A DNA stretch of 48,121 bases from Planctomycetota bacterium. GTDB taxonomy: Bacteria; Planctomycetota; Planctomycetia; Pirellulales; Pirellulaceae. Of the stretch, positions 1 to 8,098 are shown in pieces. Position 1 is the stretch's first letter, and every line of letters begins with the position of its first letter. Under the pieces are notes generated by a model. The model was not told the origin of the DNA and made no database searches. It worked only from the letters and a program-made list of their open reading frames with translations. The translations under genes and the position numbers were made by a program. The stretch is from positions 1-48,121 of the forward strand of contig JAFLCP010000051.1 of assembly GCA_017303505.1 (NCBI GenBank), given 5' to 3'.

Positions 1-175
1 TTTCACCAGCATCTGCTGTTCCCCAGACGCGATTGGTTTGTTCGCGTTGGAGTACCATGTGATCGCTGAATACGTTCGGGACTTTAACATCTGCCAGTGC
101 AACCGACGCATTGAGTGCTCCAAGCACCATGGCGCAACCTGCCAACCAGCGTTGGCTTTTCCAGAATGTTCTCAT
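1..175 (-). CDS. Sialate O-acetylesterase (SASA family), N-terminal part only
   Basis: This is the first 58 codons of a gene that runs off the left edge. The translation begins [10 protein letters not shown], continues into a short hydrophobic signal peptide ending near ASVALA, and then reads [14 protein letters not shown] and VWGTADAGE. The 'lP.vFsDhMVLQ..... VWG.A.pGe' pattern is the typical mature N-terminus of the SASA/DUF303 carbohydrate esterases, which remove O-acetyl groups from sialic acids or other sugars and are usually exported. The catalytic Ser and His lie beyond the window, so activity cannot be judged. It is divergent from the DUF4091 gene to its right and fits the carbohydrate theme of the window. 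Confidence 0.8.
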   Translation of the reverse strand, partial: MRTFWKSQRWLAGCAMVLGALNASVALADVKVPNVFSDHMVLQREQTNRVWGTADAGE

Positions 176-399
176 GCTGTTTTCTTTCGGAGAGTGTGAG
201 GAAGGATGGAAAAGGAGGGGAACGCTCAGGTTACAGCGTTTCCGAATCAGCAGATTTTAATGCCAAACAGGGCACGAGCCAACTAACCTATCGCAATTCC
301 ACGACGAAACTGATGGATCGTGCTACAATGCGTCGACGCAGTTCGAACTGCACTCGCCTCACGATACTCCCAGTTTTTCCCGCCTAAGGTGTTCTAGTG

Positions 400-3198
400 A
401 TGAATCGAGTTCTCTTTTCTTGCGCTACCACTCTCTTGGCTGTAGTGGCTTTTGTCTTCTTTGAAAGCGATTCCCTATCCGCACAAGATGTACGCAAAAT
501 CCCTGTCAACCGCGATACTTGGCTTTCCAGTGTCCAGCAGGAACGGCTGGGATCAAACGGAGGAGCAGCTAGGCTGAAATTAAAGTCGTATCAGGAAATG
601 TCCATCGTTGATTTCGACGCCAGTTCCTTGAAGGGTCGCGTCATTGAAAAGGCCTACTTGCATCTGAATGTGGTCGACAAAAAACGATTATTGCGGCTGA
701 CCACCAGCAGTATTTCGGCGGAGTGGTTCGAAGGAAATGCCACCGGCTATGGACAAGAAGAAGGGGCTTCGACGTTTCAATTTCGGCAATTGCCGGATGT
801 TCCATGGTCTTACCCGAACAGCGATTTTACATCCGTCATATTGGGAAGTGGTAATTCTTGGTGGGGTTCGTTTGAGCCTACTGATGTTGATGAAAAGGGA
901 TGGCAAAAAGTTGAAGTCTCGCCGCAGGTCATCGCGGCGCGAATAGCAGGACTAAGCCATGGCTTCTTGATTTTTGATGACGTTGGATCGGAGTGGAAAA
1001 GAACTGGGGATAAATTTGAAGTTTTCCCATTTCCTAATCGCTACATCTATAGCCGACAACAAAATGCAAGTGTCGCGCCGTATTTCACCATTCAAGTAGG
1101 GGCAGAAGACCGACAAGCTCCCCAGAAGCCAACTGGTTTGGTATCGGATTCGGCGGAATTACCTGCAGGCGAAGCAATCGTTCGTTGGAAAACACCTAGC
1201 GATATTGGACCGGGCGGGCCACTCGGCTTTGAAGTGCATATCGATAATCGGCGTGTCCCATTGTATTTGGTTCCAAAGGGTGACCTTGCGGATCAAATGG
1301 TGGAGATGCATGTGCGTGATCTTGGGCTTGAATCAGGTCGAAGTCATCTGTTGACTGTGGCTGCGATAGACCGTGCTGGTAATGTCGGTGAAGCGGCCAC
1401 GTTGAATTTTGAGGTTTCGAAATTGGAAGCTTGGCAGCCTCAACGATCGCTCAGTACATCCCTGCAAAATATTGCTGGCTCTAGCGATCAAAAATCGGCG
1501 AAATGGCCACGGCTAGGTAATTTTGAGTTCACGATACTGGATGAACTCGACAAGCTCAATCTTAAAGATGGAAAGTTGTTGTCGACGCGAGATGAGAACT
1601 ATGAAATCAGCAATCATTTATGGGCGGCTCTAAATCAATCTTTGACTTTAGTAGGTGCTAAGAAAGAATGGATTGCCTTTCAGGTTGTGTTGAAAGGAAA
1701 TGTCACTGCGAATTTGTCCGCGAGCCTAATGCTTGAAGCTTCGAAACAAGAAATTCCATTGAATGTGGGAAGGTATGCGCCCATCTCACAAGGTGGCGCC
1801 TTGATCGGTGATCCGATCGTTCCCGTATCGAGATGGAAAGCGGGGAGCTCTTTGGATAATCAGACCGCTAATTACTCTTGTTTTCATGTGGAAATGCACA
1901 TTCCAGCCGCACTGGCTCCAGGCAAGCATGCGGCCACTTTGAAGTTGAGTTTGGGTAGTGATGCGGTGGCCATCAAGACTCAGCTTCAAGTTTGGGATTT
2001 AGAGATACCCAATAAGCTGAGCTTCTTGCCGGAGATGAATTCCTATGGACTTCCGGCTAATGAACTCGACTACTATCGCTTAGCTCATCGTCATCGAACG
2101 GTGCTTAATCGACTCCCTTATTACCATAACGGACGAGTGAGTGAAGGTTGTGCGCCAGAATGGAATGGATCCAAAATGGATTGGTCTAGTTGGGATAAGC
2201 GATTTTCGCCTTTGCTTACTGGACAAGCTTTTGCGGACTTAGAGCGGGGCGGCGTACCGATTGAGTGTTTTTACTTGCCACTATTTGAGAATTGGCCGAT
2301 CCCGATCGAGCCCAATTACAAAGAAAGTTATTGGGCGGATGATGCGTTAAACGCTTCGTATCGCAAGCAGTTTGAGCTTGCCTCCCAAGAAATTGCCACT
2401 CATGTCAAGGAAAAGAAGTGGCAAGAAACGATTTTCCACTTTTACCTGAATGGTAAGAATAATTTCAAGGAACGCGGGTGGTCTCGAAGTACCTCTCCGT
2501 GGATCTTGGATGAGCCGTCGCATTATCAAGATTTTGACGCACTGCGCTGGTTCGGTGAAGCATTTCAACACGGAACTCAGGGAGTTGGTGCGAAGAATGT
2601 TGTTTTTCGAACCGATGTATCTCGGCCTGAATGGCAACGCGAAGTATTGGATGGTCTAGTTGGTTATGCGGTAGTGAGTTCCGCTGTCCGGCGGTATCCA
2701 CGACATGTCTTGGACCGAGCTCAAAATAATGGTGAATTAGTCGTAGAGTATGGGACATCGAATCGACTCGATCAATCTAATATTCAGCCGGAGGCGTGGT
2801 GTGTGGACGCGTGGTCGATGGGGCTTAATGGCGTTTTGCCGTGGCAAACCATTGGGAACGCTGAATCATGGAAGAGCGGTGATGAGTTGGCTTTGTTTTA
2901 TCCCGATCCAGAGTCAGACTCTGCTCCGCCGATTCCTAGTATTCGTTTGAAAGCGTATCGTCGCGGGCAACAGGATATTGAGTATCTGGAGCTTCTGTGT
3001 CAGCGGCTGAAGGCTCCACGCTGGAGAGTTGGCGGTTGGGTTCGGCAGTCGATGGACTGGAGTTCTGTGCGCGAAGGGACAGGAATTCAGGATGCAGAGG
3101 ATGCGGGACGCGTCAAATACAACAACTTGAATCCGCAAGATTTTGCCAACCTGCGCCGCATAGTGGCCGAGTCCATTCAGTTAACACCGAACGGTTGA
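400..3198 (+). CDS. Secreted DUF4091 (GH123-like) protein with N-terminal accessory domains
   Basis: A protein of about 932 residues with a signal peptide (hydrophobic residues 4-22, cleavage probably after SLSAQ). Residues ~35-230 look like a jelly-roll carbohydrate-binding type module (DTWLSS..., then YLHLNV). Residues ~240-345 resemble a fibronectin-III domain (SHLLTVAAIDRAGNVGEA). The C-terminal half is a DUF4091/glycoside hydrolase 123-type barrel: WILDEPSHYQDFDALRWF places an Asp-Glu pair at about 704-705, where GH123 enzymes carry their catalytic D-E pair, and RRGQQDIEYLELL is the usual DUF4091 end. Family knowledge suggests hydrolysis of N-acetylhexosamine-containing glycans, but the substrate is unknown. 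A GTG three bases upstream is an alternative start; AAGGT at 386-390 fits the ATG at 400 better. Confidence 0.85.
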   Translation: MNRVLFSCATTLLAVVAFVFFESDSLSAQDVRKIPVNRDTWLSSVQQERLGSNGGAARLKLKSYQEMSIVDFDASSLKGRVIEKAYLHLNVVDKKRLLRLTTSSISAEWFEGNATGYGQEEGASTFQFRQLPDVPWSYPNSDFTSVILGSGNSWWGSFEPTDVDEKGWQKVEVSPQVIAARIAGLSHGFLIFDDVGSEWKRTGDKFEVFPFPNRYIYSRQQNASVAPYFTIQVGAEDRQAPQKPTGLVSDSAELPAGEAIVRWKTPSDIGPGGPLGFEVHIDNRRVPLYLVPKGDLADQMVEMHVRDLGLESGRSHLLTVAAIDRAGNVGEAATLNFEVSKLEAWQPQRSLSTSLQNIAGSSDQKSAKWPRLGNFEFTILDELDKLNLKDGKLLSTRDENYEISNHLWAALNQSLTLVGAKKEWIAFQVVLKGNVTANLSASLMLEASKQEIPLNVGRYAPISQGGALIGDPIVPVSRWKAGSSLDNQTANYSCFHVEMHIPAALAPGKHAATLKLSLGSDAVAIKTQLQVWDLEIPNKLSFLPEMNSYGLPANELDYYRLAHRHRTVLNRLPYYHNGRVSEGCAPEWNGSKMDWSSWDKRFSPLLTGQAFADLERGGVPIECFYLPLFENWPIPIEPNYKESYWADDALNASYRKQFELASQEIATHVKEKKWQETIFHFYLNGKNNFKERGWSRSTSPWILDEPSHYQDFDALRWFGEAFQHGTQGVGAKNVVFRTDVSRPEWQREVLDGLVGYAVVSSAVRRYPRHVLDRAQNNGELVVEYGTSNRLDQSNIQPEAWCVDAWSMGLNGVLPWQTIGNAESWKSGDELALFYPDPESDSAPPIPSIRLKAYRRGQQDIEYLELLCQRLKAPRWRVGGWVRQSMDWSSVREGTGIQDAEDAGRVKYNNLNPQDFANLRRIVAESIQLTPNG

Positions 3199-3210
3199 TT
3201 GGAGCGGTGA

Positions 3211-3289
3211 ATCGGCAAAGTCTTCGCTTTTGTTAGATTCGATTTTGCCGATCACGCCGTTTTTCCCCATCAAGTAAGGGGAGAAACGG
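3211..3289 (+). promoter_or_regulatory. Two consecutive hairpins between DUF4091 gene and RRM gene
   Basis: The 346-base gap 3199-3544 holds two inverted repeats. The first pairs 3211-3219 with 3244-3252 (9 bp). The second pairs 3257-3268 with 3278-3289 (12 bp including one G-T pair, 9-base loop). Neither is followed by a clear T run on either strand, so they are not textbook terminators. They may end the upstream transcript or form part of a long leader of the RNA-binding protein. Nothing else coding is visible in the gap. Confidence 0.5.
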
Positions 3290-3544
3290 TGCCGAAGGAC
3301 TCGAATTAGGGGAATTCGTTTCGCTAGTTCGAAAGTACCGTTGTAATGCTTCGCGTTAGCGGTTATTGTCTTAGTCGGTCGAGTCCGCGAAACTATCAGT
3401 ATCTTGGTTCTATGTAGCCCTGCCTGCTGCTCCGTTCGTGTAGATCTACCAGGCGAAACCCGCCTTGTATTGGGTTCTTTCTTTCTAACCCGGGAAGTTT
3501 TTGAAAGTTGGGTTAGGCAGCATTTCGATGCAGGAGTTACCCTG

Positions 3545-3898
3545 ATGGGTACGAAGTTGTACGTTGGCAATCTTCCTTACAGTATTACAGATGCCAAGTT
3601 GGAAGAACTGTTCTCCCAGTTTGGTAATGTGCGCAGTGCACAGGTCGTTAAGGATCGTGACACTGGTCGCAGCAAAGGTTTTGGTTTCGTAGAGATGGAA
3701 GATTCCAACGATGCGAATTCAGCAATCAACGCGTTGAACGAAAAGGATCACGAAGGTCGTCCTTTGACTGTCAACGAAGCACGCCCACGAGAAGATCGTG
3801 GTGGTGGCGGCGGCGGTGGCGGTGGATACCGCGGTGGAAACCGTGGTGGTTCAGGCGGTGGCGGTGGTGGTCGCGGCGGTTACGATCGTCGATACTAA
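3545..3898 (+). CDS. Glycine-rich RRM RNA-binding protein
   Basis: A 117-residue protein with one RNA recognition motif followed by an RG/G-rich tail. RNP2 is LYVGNL (residues 5-10) and RNP1 is KGFGFVEM (residues 44-51); both carry the expected aromatic residues. Residues 85-117 are almost entirely Gly, Arg and Tyr and end in YDRRY. This is the architecture of the small Rbp proteins of cyanobacteria and planctomycetes, which bind single-stranded RNA and are often cold-induced. The start is set by AGGAG at 3532-3536, eight bases before the ATG; an in-frame extension up to 3404 has no family counterpart. A strong terminator follows, so it is probably its own transcription unit with a long leader. 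Confidence 0.93.
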   Translation: MGTKLYVGNLPYSITDAKLEELFSQFGNVRSAQVVKDRDTGRSKGFGFVEMEDSNDANSAINALNEKDHEGRPLTVNEARPREDRGGGGGGGGGYRGGNRGGSGGGGGGRGGYDRRY

Positions 3899-3933
3899 TC
3901 CAACTCGCGATTTAAAGTCATCATAAATACCAA

Positions 3934-3970
3934 GCGGCTGGTTGTTCCTAAAACAACCAGCCGCTTTTTC
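3934..3970 (+). terminator. Rho-independent terminator of the RRM gene
   Basis: A perfect 13-bp stem (3934-3946 with 3952-3964), a five-base loop CCTAA, and a T run directly after the stem. It lies 35 bases past the RRM stop codon. Confidence 0.95.
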
Positions 3971-4027
3971 TTTGCACGGACGTGAGGTGAGTCGACTAGG
4001 AGAGGAACCGCCAAGTCAATGGCCACG

Positions 4028-4068
4028 AAAAAAGCTCAGGTAAGGCGTTGATTGCACTCACCTGAGCT
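4028..4068 (-). terminator. Terminator of the EF-hand gene (minus strand)
   Basis: AGCTCAGGT (4033-4041) pairs with ACCTGAGCT (4060-4068). Read on the minus strand, the hairpin is followed by a run of six T. It sits about 70 bases beyond the stop codon of the EF-hand gene, which ends at 4135. Confidence 0.8.
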
Positions 4069-4091
4069 GGTTGATTTTATGCCGGCTCAAT

Positions 4092-4129
4092 CCTCAATCC
4101 TCAAGCCTCTAGTCTCAATCCTCAAGCCT
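4092..4129. repeat. Short direct repeat, low-complexity spacer
   Basis: A 16-base unit (CTCAATCCTCAAGCCT) occurs twice, at 4093-4108 and 4114-4129, in the spacer between the EF-hand stop codon and its terminator. It is one of several simple-sequence spacers in this window. Confidence 0.7.
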
Positions 4130-4134
4130 GTTTG

Positions 4135-5835
4135 TTACATTCTGCCTCGGGCGTATTCTTCGGTCGTAATGCGACCATCTCCATCGAAATCCCATTCGTT
4201 TTTAGGTGGAATGGGCATTTCTGAGTATTCGTTCGGTGTCAAAGCCCCATCGCCGTTCTTGTCGTATTTCGCAATCTGCTTGGCAGCCCATTTCAAGGTT
4301 GATTGGAATTTCGGATCGTCAGCTGAAGGCGCCGCAGCTGCTTCCGCAGGCTTAGCCGTTTCTGTGCTTGCTGGAGCCGGTGTGGCGGGTGCAGCAGCAG
4401 TTGTCTCCGGTTTTGGCTCGCCATTGGTTGGGGCTGGTGTGGGTGAGCCTGCAGGCTCTGCTGGGCCTCGCGAATCACGGCGGCTGGAAGATGCCATGCT
4501 AGAGCTGGAGCGACTTGAGCCACCCGATCGCGTTGCGCCGTTCGCGATGGCCTTGCGAACTTCTATTGTGGTGATGAAGCCATCGGTGTTGAGATCGAAT
4601 TTGGCGAAATCGGTAACGGTTCCTTCGTCCCAATTGGCTGCGAATTCGGCCATCGAAATTTGGCCATCCGTGTCTTTATCGTCGCGGGTAAACCAGTCAG
4701 GTTTGCCACTTTCTTTGTCGGTTTTTTCGCGGGTCGACATTTGACGCAGTGACTTGGGGCGTTCTTTTTCTCCGCTTCCTTCCCCTTCGCCACCTCGATC
4801 GCCGCCGCGGTCATCACCACGATCTCCACCGCGATCTCCGCCACCTTCACCACCTCCGCCAAAACTCATCATGCCGCCACCGCCCATGCCACCCATGAAC
4901 ATCATGCCGCGATCTCCGCCGCGACGTGAGTCTCCGTTGTCTTGCCCGGAGGAGCCTTGTTGTTGCTGTTCTTCGGCAATACGTCGCTTGGCATAGCGAA
5001 CCGCAAGTTCCTCTTTGCTCAATTTGCCATCGCCATTGCGATCGAACTGCATCGGATCGTCACCCCAGCGTCCACCCCCGATCTCCTCAGCGGAGAGGAA
5101 GCCATCTTGGTTCCGATCATAGCGGCCCATTCGATCTTCAGCTTCGCGCAAGTCGCGAGTTGTTACGGCAACAGCCGGTTCGCCGCCACCCTGTGAGCCA
5201 AAGCCCCTCACCGAGCCAGCGGGTTTTTCAATGCCGAAAGTAGGGACCAGGGGTTTGGGGGCAGAGGGTTCACTCTCCGTTGGTGGGCTGCCACCGAAAC
5301 TTCCACCAAATCCGCCACCACCCATTCGTTCTTGGCGCATTCGTTCGAATTCACCCGCCACGGTTTCGAGTGGAATCGGCTTTGATAAGTCGATTTTGGG
5401 GTTCGATTGGGCCATACGTTGTAGGAAGAAACCGGCGGGACCTGAAGTTTCATCTGGATCGAGCATCTTGTTGCCGTTGCGGTCGAAGCGAGCAAGCATG
5501 GCGCTGGGGTCAAAGCCACCCATGCCACCTCCCATCATGCTGCCTCCCATCATTCCGCCGCCCATCATTCCACCTCCCATGGGTGGACCGCCCATCATGC
5601 TGCCCCCTGGGCCTCCCATCATCATCATGCCGCGGCCTCCAAAATCGCCACGACCACCCCAGTCGCCACGACCACCTCGATCACCTCCGCGGTCGCCTCG
5701 GTCTCCACGTCCACCCTCTGGCGGTTGGGCCAATACGGAGCTCGACACCAATACGGTGCCTACAAAAATTGGGGCTAGGGTAGACCGCAAAGCGTTTTTG
5801 AACAAAATGCTGAACTTTTGAATCCCGGATTTCAT
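4135..5835 (-). CDS. Secreted multi-EF-hand, Gly/Met-rich protein
   Basis: A 566-residue protein with a signal peptide (residues ~20-36, VLVSSSVLAQ). It carries seven EF-hand-like calcium loops: near residues 115 (DRNGNKMLDPDE), 240 (DRNQDGFLSAEE), 268 (DRNGDGKLSKEE), 387 (DKDTDGQISMAEF), 417 (DLNTDGFITTIE), 528 (DKNGDGALTPNE) and 553 (DFDGDGRITTEE). The stretches between them are of extreme composition: GDRGG repeats after the signal peptide, a MMGGG tract near residue 90, a second GGDRGG block near 335-360, and an Ala/Pro/Thr linker near 460-510. The start ATG at 5835 has GGGAAAG upstream; an in-frame extension to 6006 adds a non-signal segment and is unlikely. Probably an exported calcium-binding protein; the function is unknown. 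The skewed composition produces long spurious open frames on the other strand. Confidence 0.9.
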   Translation of the reverse strand: MKSGIQKFSILFKNALRSTLAPIFVGTVLVSSSVLAQPPEGGRGDRGDRGGDRGGRGDWGGRGDFGGRGMMMMGGPGGSMMGGPPMGGGMMGGGMMGGSMMGGGMGGFDPSAMLARFDRNGNKMLDPDETSGPAGFFLQRMAQSNPKIDLSKPIPLETVAGEFERMRQERMGGGGFGGSFGGSPPTESEPSAPKPLVPTFGIEKPAGSVRGFGSQGGGEPAVAVTTRDLREAEDRMGRYDRNQDGFLSAEEIGGGRWGDDPMQFDRNGDGKLSKEELAVRYAKRRIAEEQQQQGSSGQDNGDSRRGGDRGMMFMGGMGGGGMMSFGGGGEGGGDRGGDRGDDRGGDRGGEGEGSGEKERPKSLRQMSTREKTDKESGKPDWFTRDDKDTDGQISMAEFAANWDEGTVTDFAKFDLNTDGFITTIEVRKAIANGATRSGGSSRSSSSMASSSRRDSRGPAEPAGSPTPAPTNGEPKPETTAAAPATPAPASTETAKPAEAAAAPSADDPKFQSTLKWAAKQIAKYDKNGDGALTPNEYSEMPIPPKNEWDFDGDGRITTEEYARGRM

Positions 5836-6029
5836 GGTCTTTCCCTGTTTTGGGGGGCTTTGGAGTCGCGATTGGCTCATTTTTAGCTTTGGCACGTTTT
5901 TGGGCGACTCCTTGATTCTACTTAAACCCTTTTCAGTGCAACAAGTTTCGTTTCTGCCCTTACAACCAAATCCTTCTTTTAAAGTCGATTTTCTTCGCTC
6001 TATCAATGCTTCTAACTGCTATTGAACAC

Positions 6030-6214
6030 TCCCGTTACCCTGTGTTAGACTCTTCACCCTTCCAGATAGAGGCTTAACCACACTCCCAGTTGGCTTACTG
6101 CGCGGTTATTCCAGTGCAAGCCTGCGGGGAATGGGCCTAGTCCTGATCGGCTTAGTCCTAAAGTCCATCAAGTCGTTGCGTCACTTTAGCAGGACACCTA
6201 CAGGGTGTTTTTTG
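6030..6214 (+). ncRNA. Candidate structured RNA or attenuator leader upstream of the mini-protein gene
   Basis: The 474-base gap 5836-6309 contains a region with several compatible helices: GGCTT (6092-6096) with AAGCC (6118-6122), reinforced by CTG/CAG inside; GTCC plus TAAAGT (6155-6164) with ACTTTA and GGAC (6183-6195); and a closing helix in which CACCCT (6054-6059) or ACCCTGT (6037-6043) can pair with the ACAGGGTG segment at 6200-6207. It ends in a small hairpin plus T run. No open frame fits. It could be a free small RNA of about 160-185 bases (size and shape recall 6S RNA, but no diagnostic sequence was recognised) or a regulatory leader of the gene at 6310. Confidence 0.4.
6194..6213 (+). 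terminator. Small hairpin with T run
   Basis: ACACC (6194-6198) pairs with GGTGT (6204-6208) and is followed by TTTTT. The stem is short. It may end the candidate RNA above or act as an attenuator before the gene at 6310. Confidence 0.4.
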
Positions 6215-6309
6215 TATAGTGTGTAACTGCGGCAGATTTCAGGAAAGTGATACTTCAAAACAGCGCACAACTTTCGTGCACAATTTATTCATGCGAAAAG
6301 GGTGATTTC

Positions 6310-6399
6310 GTGGGTGTTAAGAAGACGGGTAAAGGGCGTCGAAAGATTGGTCGCAAGAAGCGTCGTATGCGAGCTCGTATACGTCATCGTAAGAAGTAA
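6310..6399 (+). CDS. 29-residue highly basic protein, possibly ribosome-associated (AURKAIP1/COX24-like)
   Basis: A very short frame read from GTG, with 17 Lys/Arg in 29 residues: it begins MGVKKTGKGRRKIGRKK and ends RIRHRKK. Support for a real gene: AAGGG at 6298-6302 stands seven bases before the GTG, a strong terminator follows at 6448, and there is no longer competing frame. The spacing of basic residues (RRKxxRKKxRxxxRxRHRKK) resembles the COX24_C/AURKAIP1 domain found in tiny bacterial and mitochondrial small-subunit ribosomal proteins; this likeness is by eye only. It would bind rRNA in the cytoplasm. The alternative is an unrelated small nucleic-acid-binding protein. Confidence 0.65.
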   Translation: MGVKKTGKGRRKIGRKKRRMRARIRHRKK

Positions 6400-6447
6400 T
6401 CAATCCGTATTGCCAAGCGTATTCGCTTAACTCACCAATCTTGAAAT

Positions 6448-6490
6448 CACACCTGCACGGTTGATCGAGCCGGGCAGGTGTGTCTTGTTT
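6448..6490 (+). terminator. Rho-independent terminator after the mini-protein gene
   Basis: CACACCTGC (6448-6456) pairs with GCAGGTGTG (6474-6482), followed by the T-rich TCTTGTTT. It is 48 bases past the stop codon of the 29-residue protein. Confidence 0.8.
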
Positions 6491-6679
6491 CGTAGGTGAG
6501 AAGCTTTCTTTTGAGCGAATGCGGACGCTGAGCGAATGCGGACGCAAAGTGCATGGGGTGTAGGCGTAGTGCCTTGCTTTCAAACAAAAAGGGTAAGTTC
6601 CCTCGGTTTGATCGTGCGCTGAATTCAGAATTGCCGCTTCAATGGATCTTCTGCGAGGTGCCGGCCGTAATCCCCGCTT

Positions 6680-7855
6680 TCAGGCTTTTCGTTCGAAGAT
6701 CTTTTGGGATGCGAGGACAAAGCCACCCAGAGCTGGTTCGTGGATTCGAACCGCTTCCGCAATTCCCATGTTGGTTGTTGCAATTGCCTGTAGAGTGGCC
6801 TCAAACAAAATGGGCTGATTGCAGAAGTTTCCACCAGCAAGTCCGAGGATAGGGCGGATGCCCCTTTCGCTGAATCGGAGTTTGGTAGCTACGGTTTGAA
6901 TCAGTTCCGCTAGCCAGCGGCCACTGTCGCTGACGATTTGGTGAGCAATAGGATCTTCTGCTGATAAAGCGAAAACTATCCCAGCGATTTTTGCAATTTG
7001 ATCGCGTGTTGTATTGGGATCGTAGATGTAACCGATGAGTTCGGTTGCGTTGCGTAAGCCAAGATAGTTCAGCACATGTTGAGTCAGTAGTGTAGTTGGG
7101 CCACGACCATCGGCATGTCGAGTGATTTTCTTAAGGCCTTCCATCGCAATCCAATATCCACCCCCTTCATCGCCAAGCAGTCCACCCCAGCCGCCACAGG
7201 TTTCGTTGCGGCCATCATCCGCGACGCCGAAGCAGAACGAACCTGTTCCGCTAATCAATGAAATGGCATTCATGCTGGATGAGATCTCAAATGCCAAAGT
7301 CGCTCCATCTAGATCCGTGTCCCCATTTTGTAAACGGGAATCGCGCTCAAAGTTCAGGTAAGCCAAGAGCGGGGCTGCGTCGGTCGTCACGAGAACACTT
7401 TGGCTAGAGAGATTTTCGTATCCCCATTGCTCCATCCTCAATCGATCGGGCTCTCTCCCAACACCCGCTAAAGACAATGTAATGGCTGAGATAGGCTGTT
7501 CTCGGGATATCGCAGGAAAACGTTGTTCATTTTCGGGCGTTTGCAATGCCGTCCGAGTGGATTGCAGGCTCGATTGAATCGCATCGCGGATGTTGGCTTG
7601 GGCTGTATCAAAGCCAACGGAGCGGGCATTTCCTGGTCCAGAGTTTGCGGAGCCGAGAATCGTAACGCAAACCGGTTTGCCGCAAGTTTGCCGAGCTTCG
7701 TGCGATGCGCGGCCTGTAAGCTCGGTATCCAAAAATTCGACGATACCCGCCAAGGCTCGGGTCTTAGAGCCACCTCCATCGACGGCTACGATTAAATGTT
7801 GCTCCGGCACGGCTATAGGGTTCTCCGTTAATGGCGGCCCGGTAGGGCTGTTCAA
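6680..7855 (-). CDS. BadF/BadG/BcrA/BcrD-type ATPase, N-acetylglucosamine kinase-like
   Basis: A 391-residue member of the actin-like sugar kinase/ATPase fold. The phosphate-1 loop is VDGGGSKT (residues 25-32), a second glycine motif is SGTGS (202-206), and GGWGGLLGDEGGGYW (221-235) is the conserved block of eukaryote-type GlcNAc kinases and their bacterial relatives. Residues 343-347 read LAGGN, the adenosine-motif region. The likely reaction is ATP-dependent phosphorylation of an amino sugar in the cytoplasm; the substrate is not provable. The longest frame starts with TTG at 7855, with an in-frame stop a few codons upstream and no clear ribosome site; GTG codon 16 (preceded by GGAG) is an alternative. 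It is divergent from the fucose-type operon. Confidence 0.85.
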   Translation of the reverse strand: MNSPTGPPLTENPIAVPEQHLIVAVDGGGSKTRALAGIVEFLDTELTGRASHEARQTCGKPVCVTILGSANSGPGNARSVGFDTAQANIRDAIQSSLQSTRTALQTPENEQRFPAISREQPISAITLSLAGVGREPDRLRMEQWGYENLSSQSVLVTTDAAPLLAYLNFERDSRLQNGDTDLDGATLAFEISSSMNAISLISGTGSFCFGVADDGRNETCGGWGGLLGDEGGGYWIAMEGLKKITRHADGRGPTTLLTQHVLNYLGLRNATELIGYIYDPNTTRDQIAKIAGIVFALSAEDPIAHQIVSDSGRWLAELIQTVATKLRFSERGIRPILGLAGGNFCNQPILFEATLQAIATTNMGIAEAVRIHEPALGGFVLASQKIFERKA

Positions 7856-7897
7856 TCGTACGGCGTTTGGGTGTCAGTTGGATGTTACCATTTGAAT

Positions 7898-7918
7898 ACT
7901 GTTTCTAGTCTAAACAGT
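7898..7918. promoter_or_regulatory. Palindrome between kinase gene and fucose-type operon
   Basis: ACTGTTT (7898-7904) and AAACAGT (7912-7918) form a perfect 7-bp inverted repeat with a seven-base centre. It lies in the 243-base divergent gap, close to the kinase start. Such half-sites are typical of dimeric repressors (LacI, GntR or similar); no regulator gene is adjacent. The rest of the gap shows no other feature. Confidence 0.45.
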
Positions 7919-8098
7919 TTGTGCATTCAAGCGAGTCTATTTTCTGCCGATTTCTTGAGGGTACACTTTGGCGAATGGGGCTTAGATGCCACAATTCTCC
8001 ACATCCGGCTTGTCAGCCAAGTCAAATCACCCCACACTGACAGCCAATAATCGCTCGGTAACTTATCGCAACATAACCCCAATTGCACAGGAACATTC

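Noticed and set aside
3181-3570. 129-codon minus-strand frame in the RRM leader
   Set aside because: No motif or ribosome site; it runs through two hairpins and into the RRM gene.
4052-5821. Long plus-strand frames (230, 196 and 167 codons) across the EF-hand gene
   Set aside because: They are antisense shadows produced by the Gly/Asp/Met codon bias of the EF-hand gene; the translations are Pro/Ser/Arg low-complexity and have no ribosome sites.
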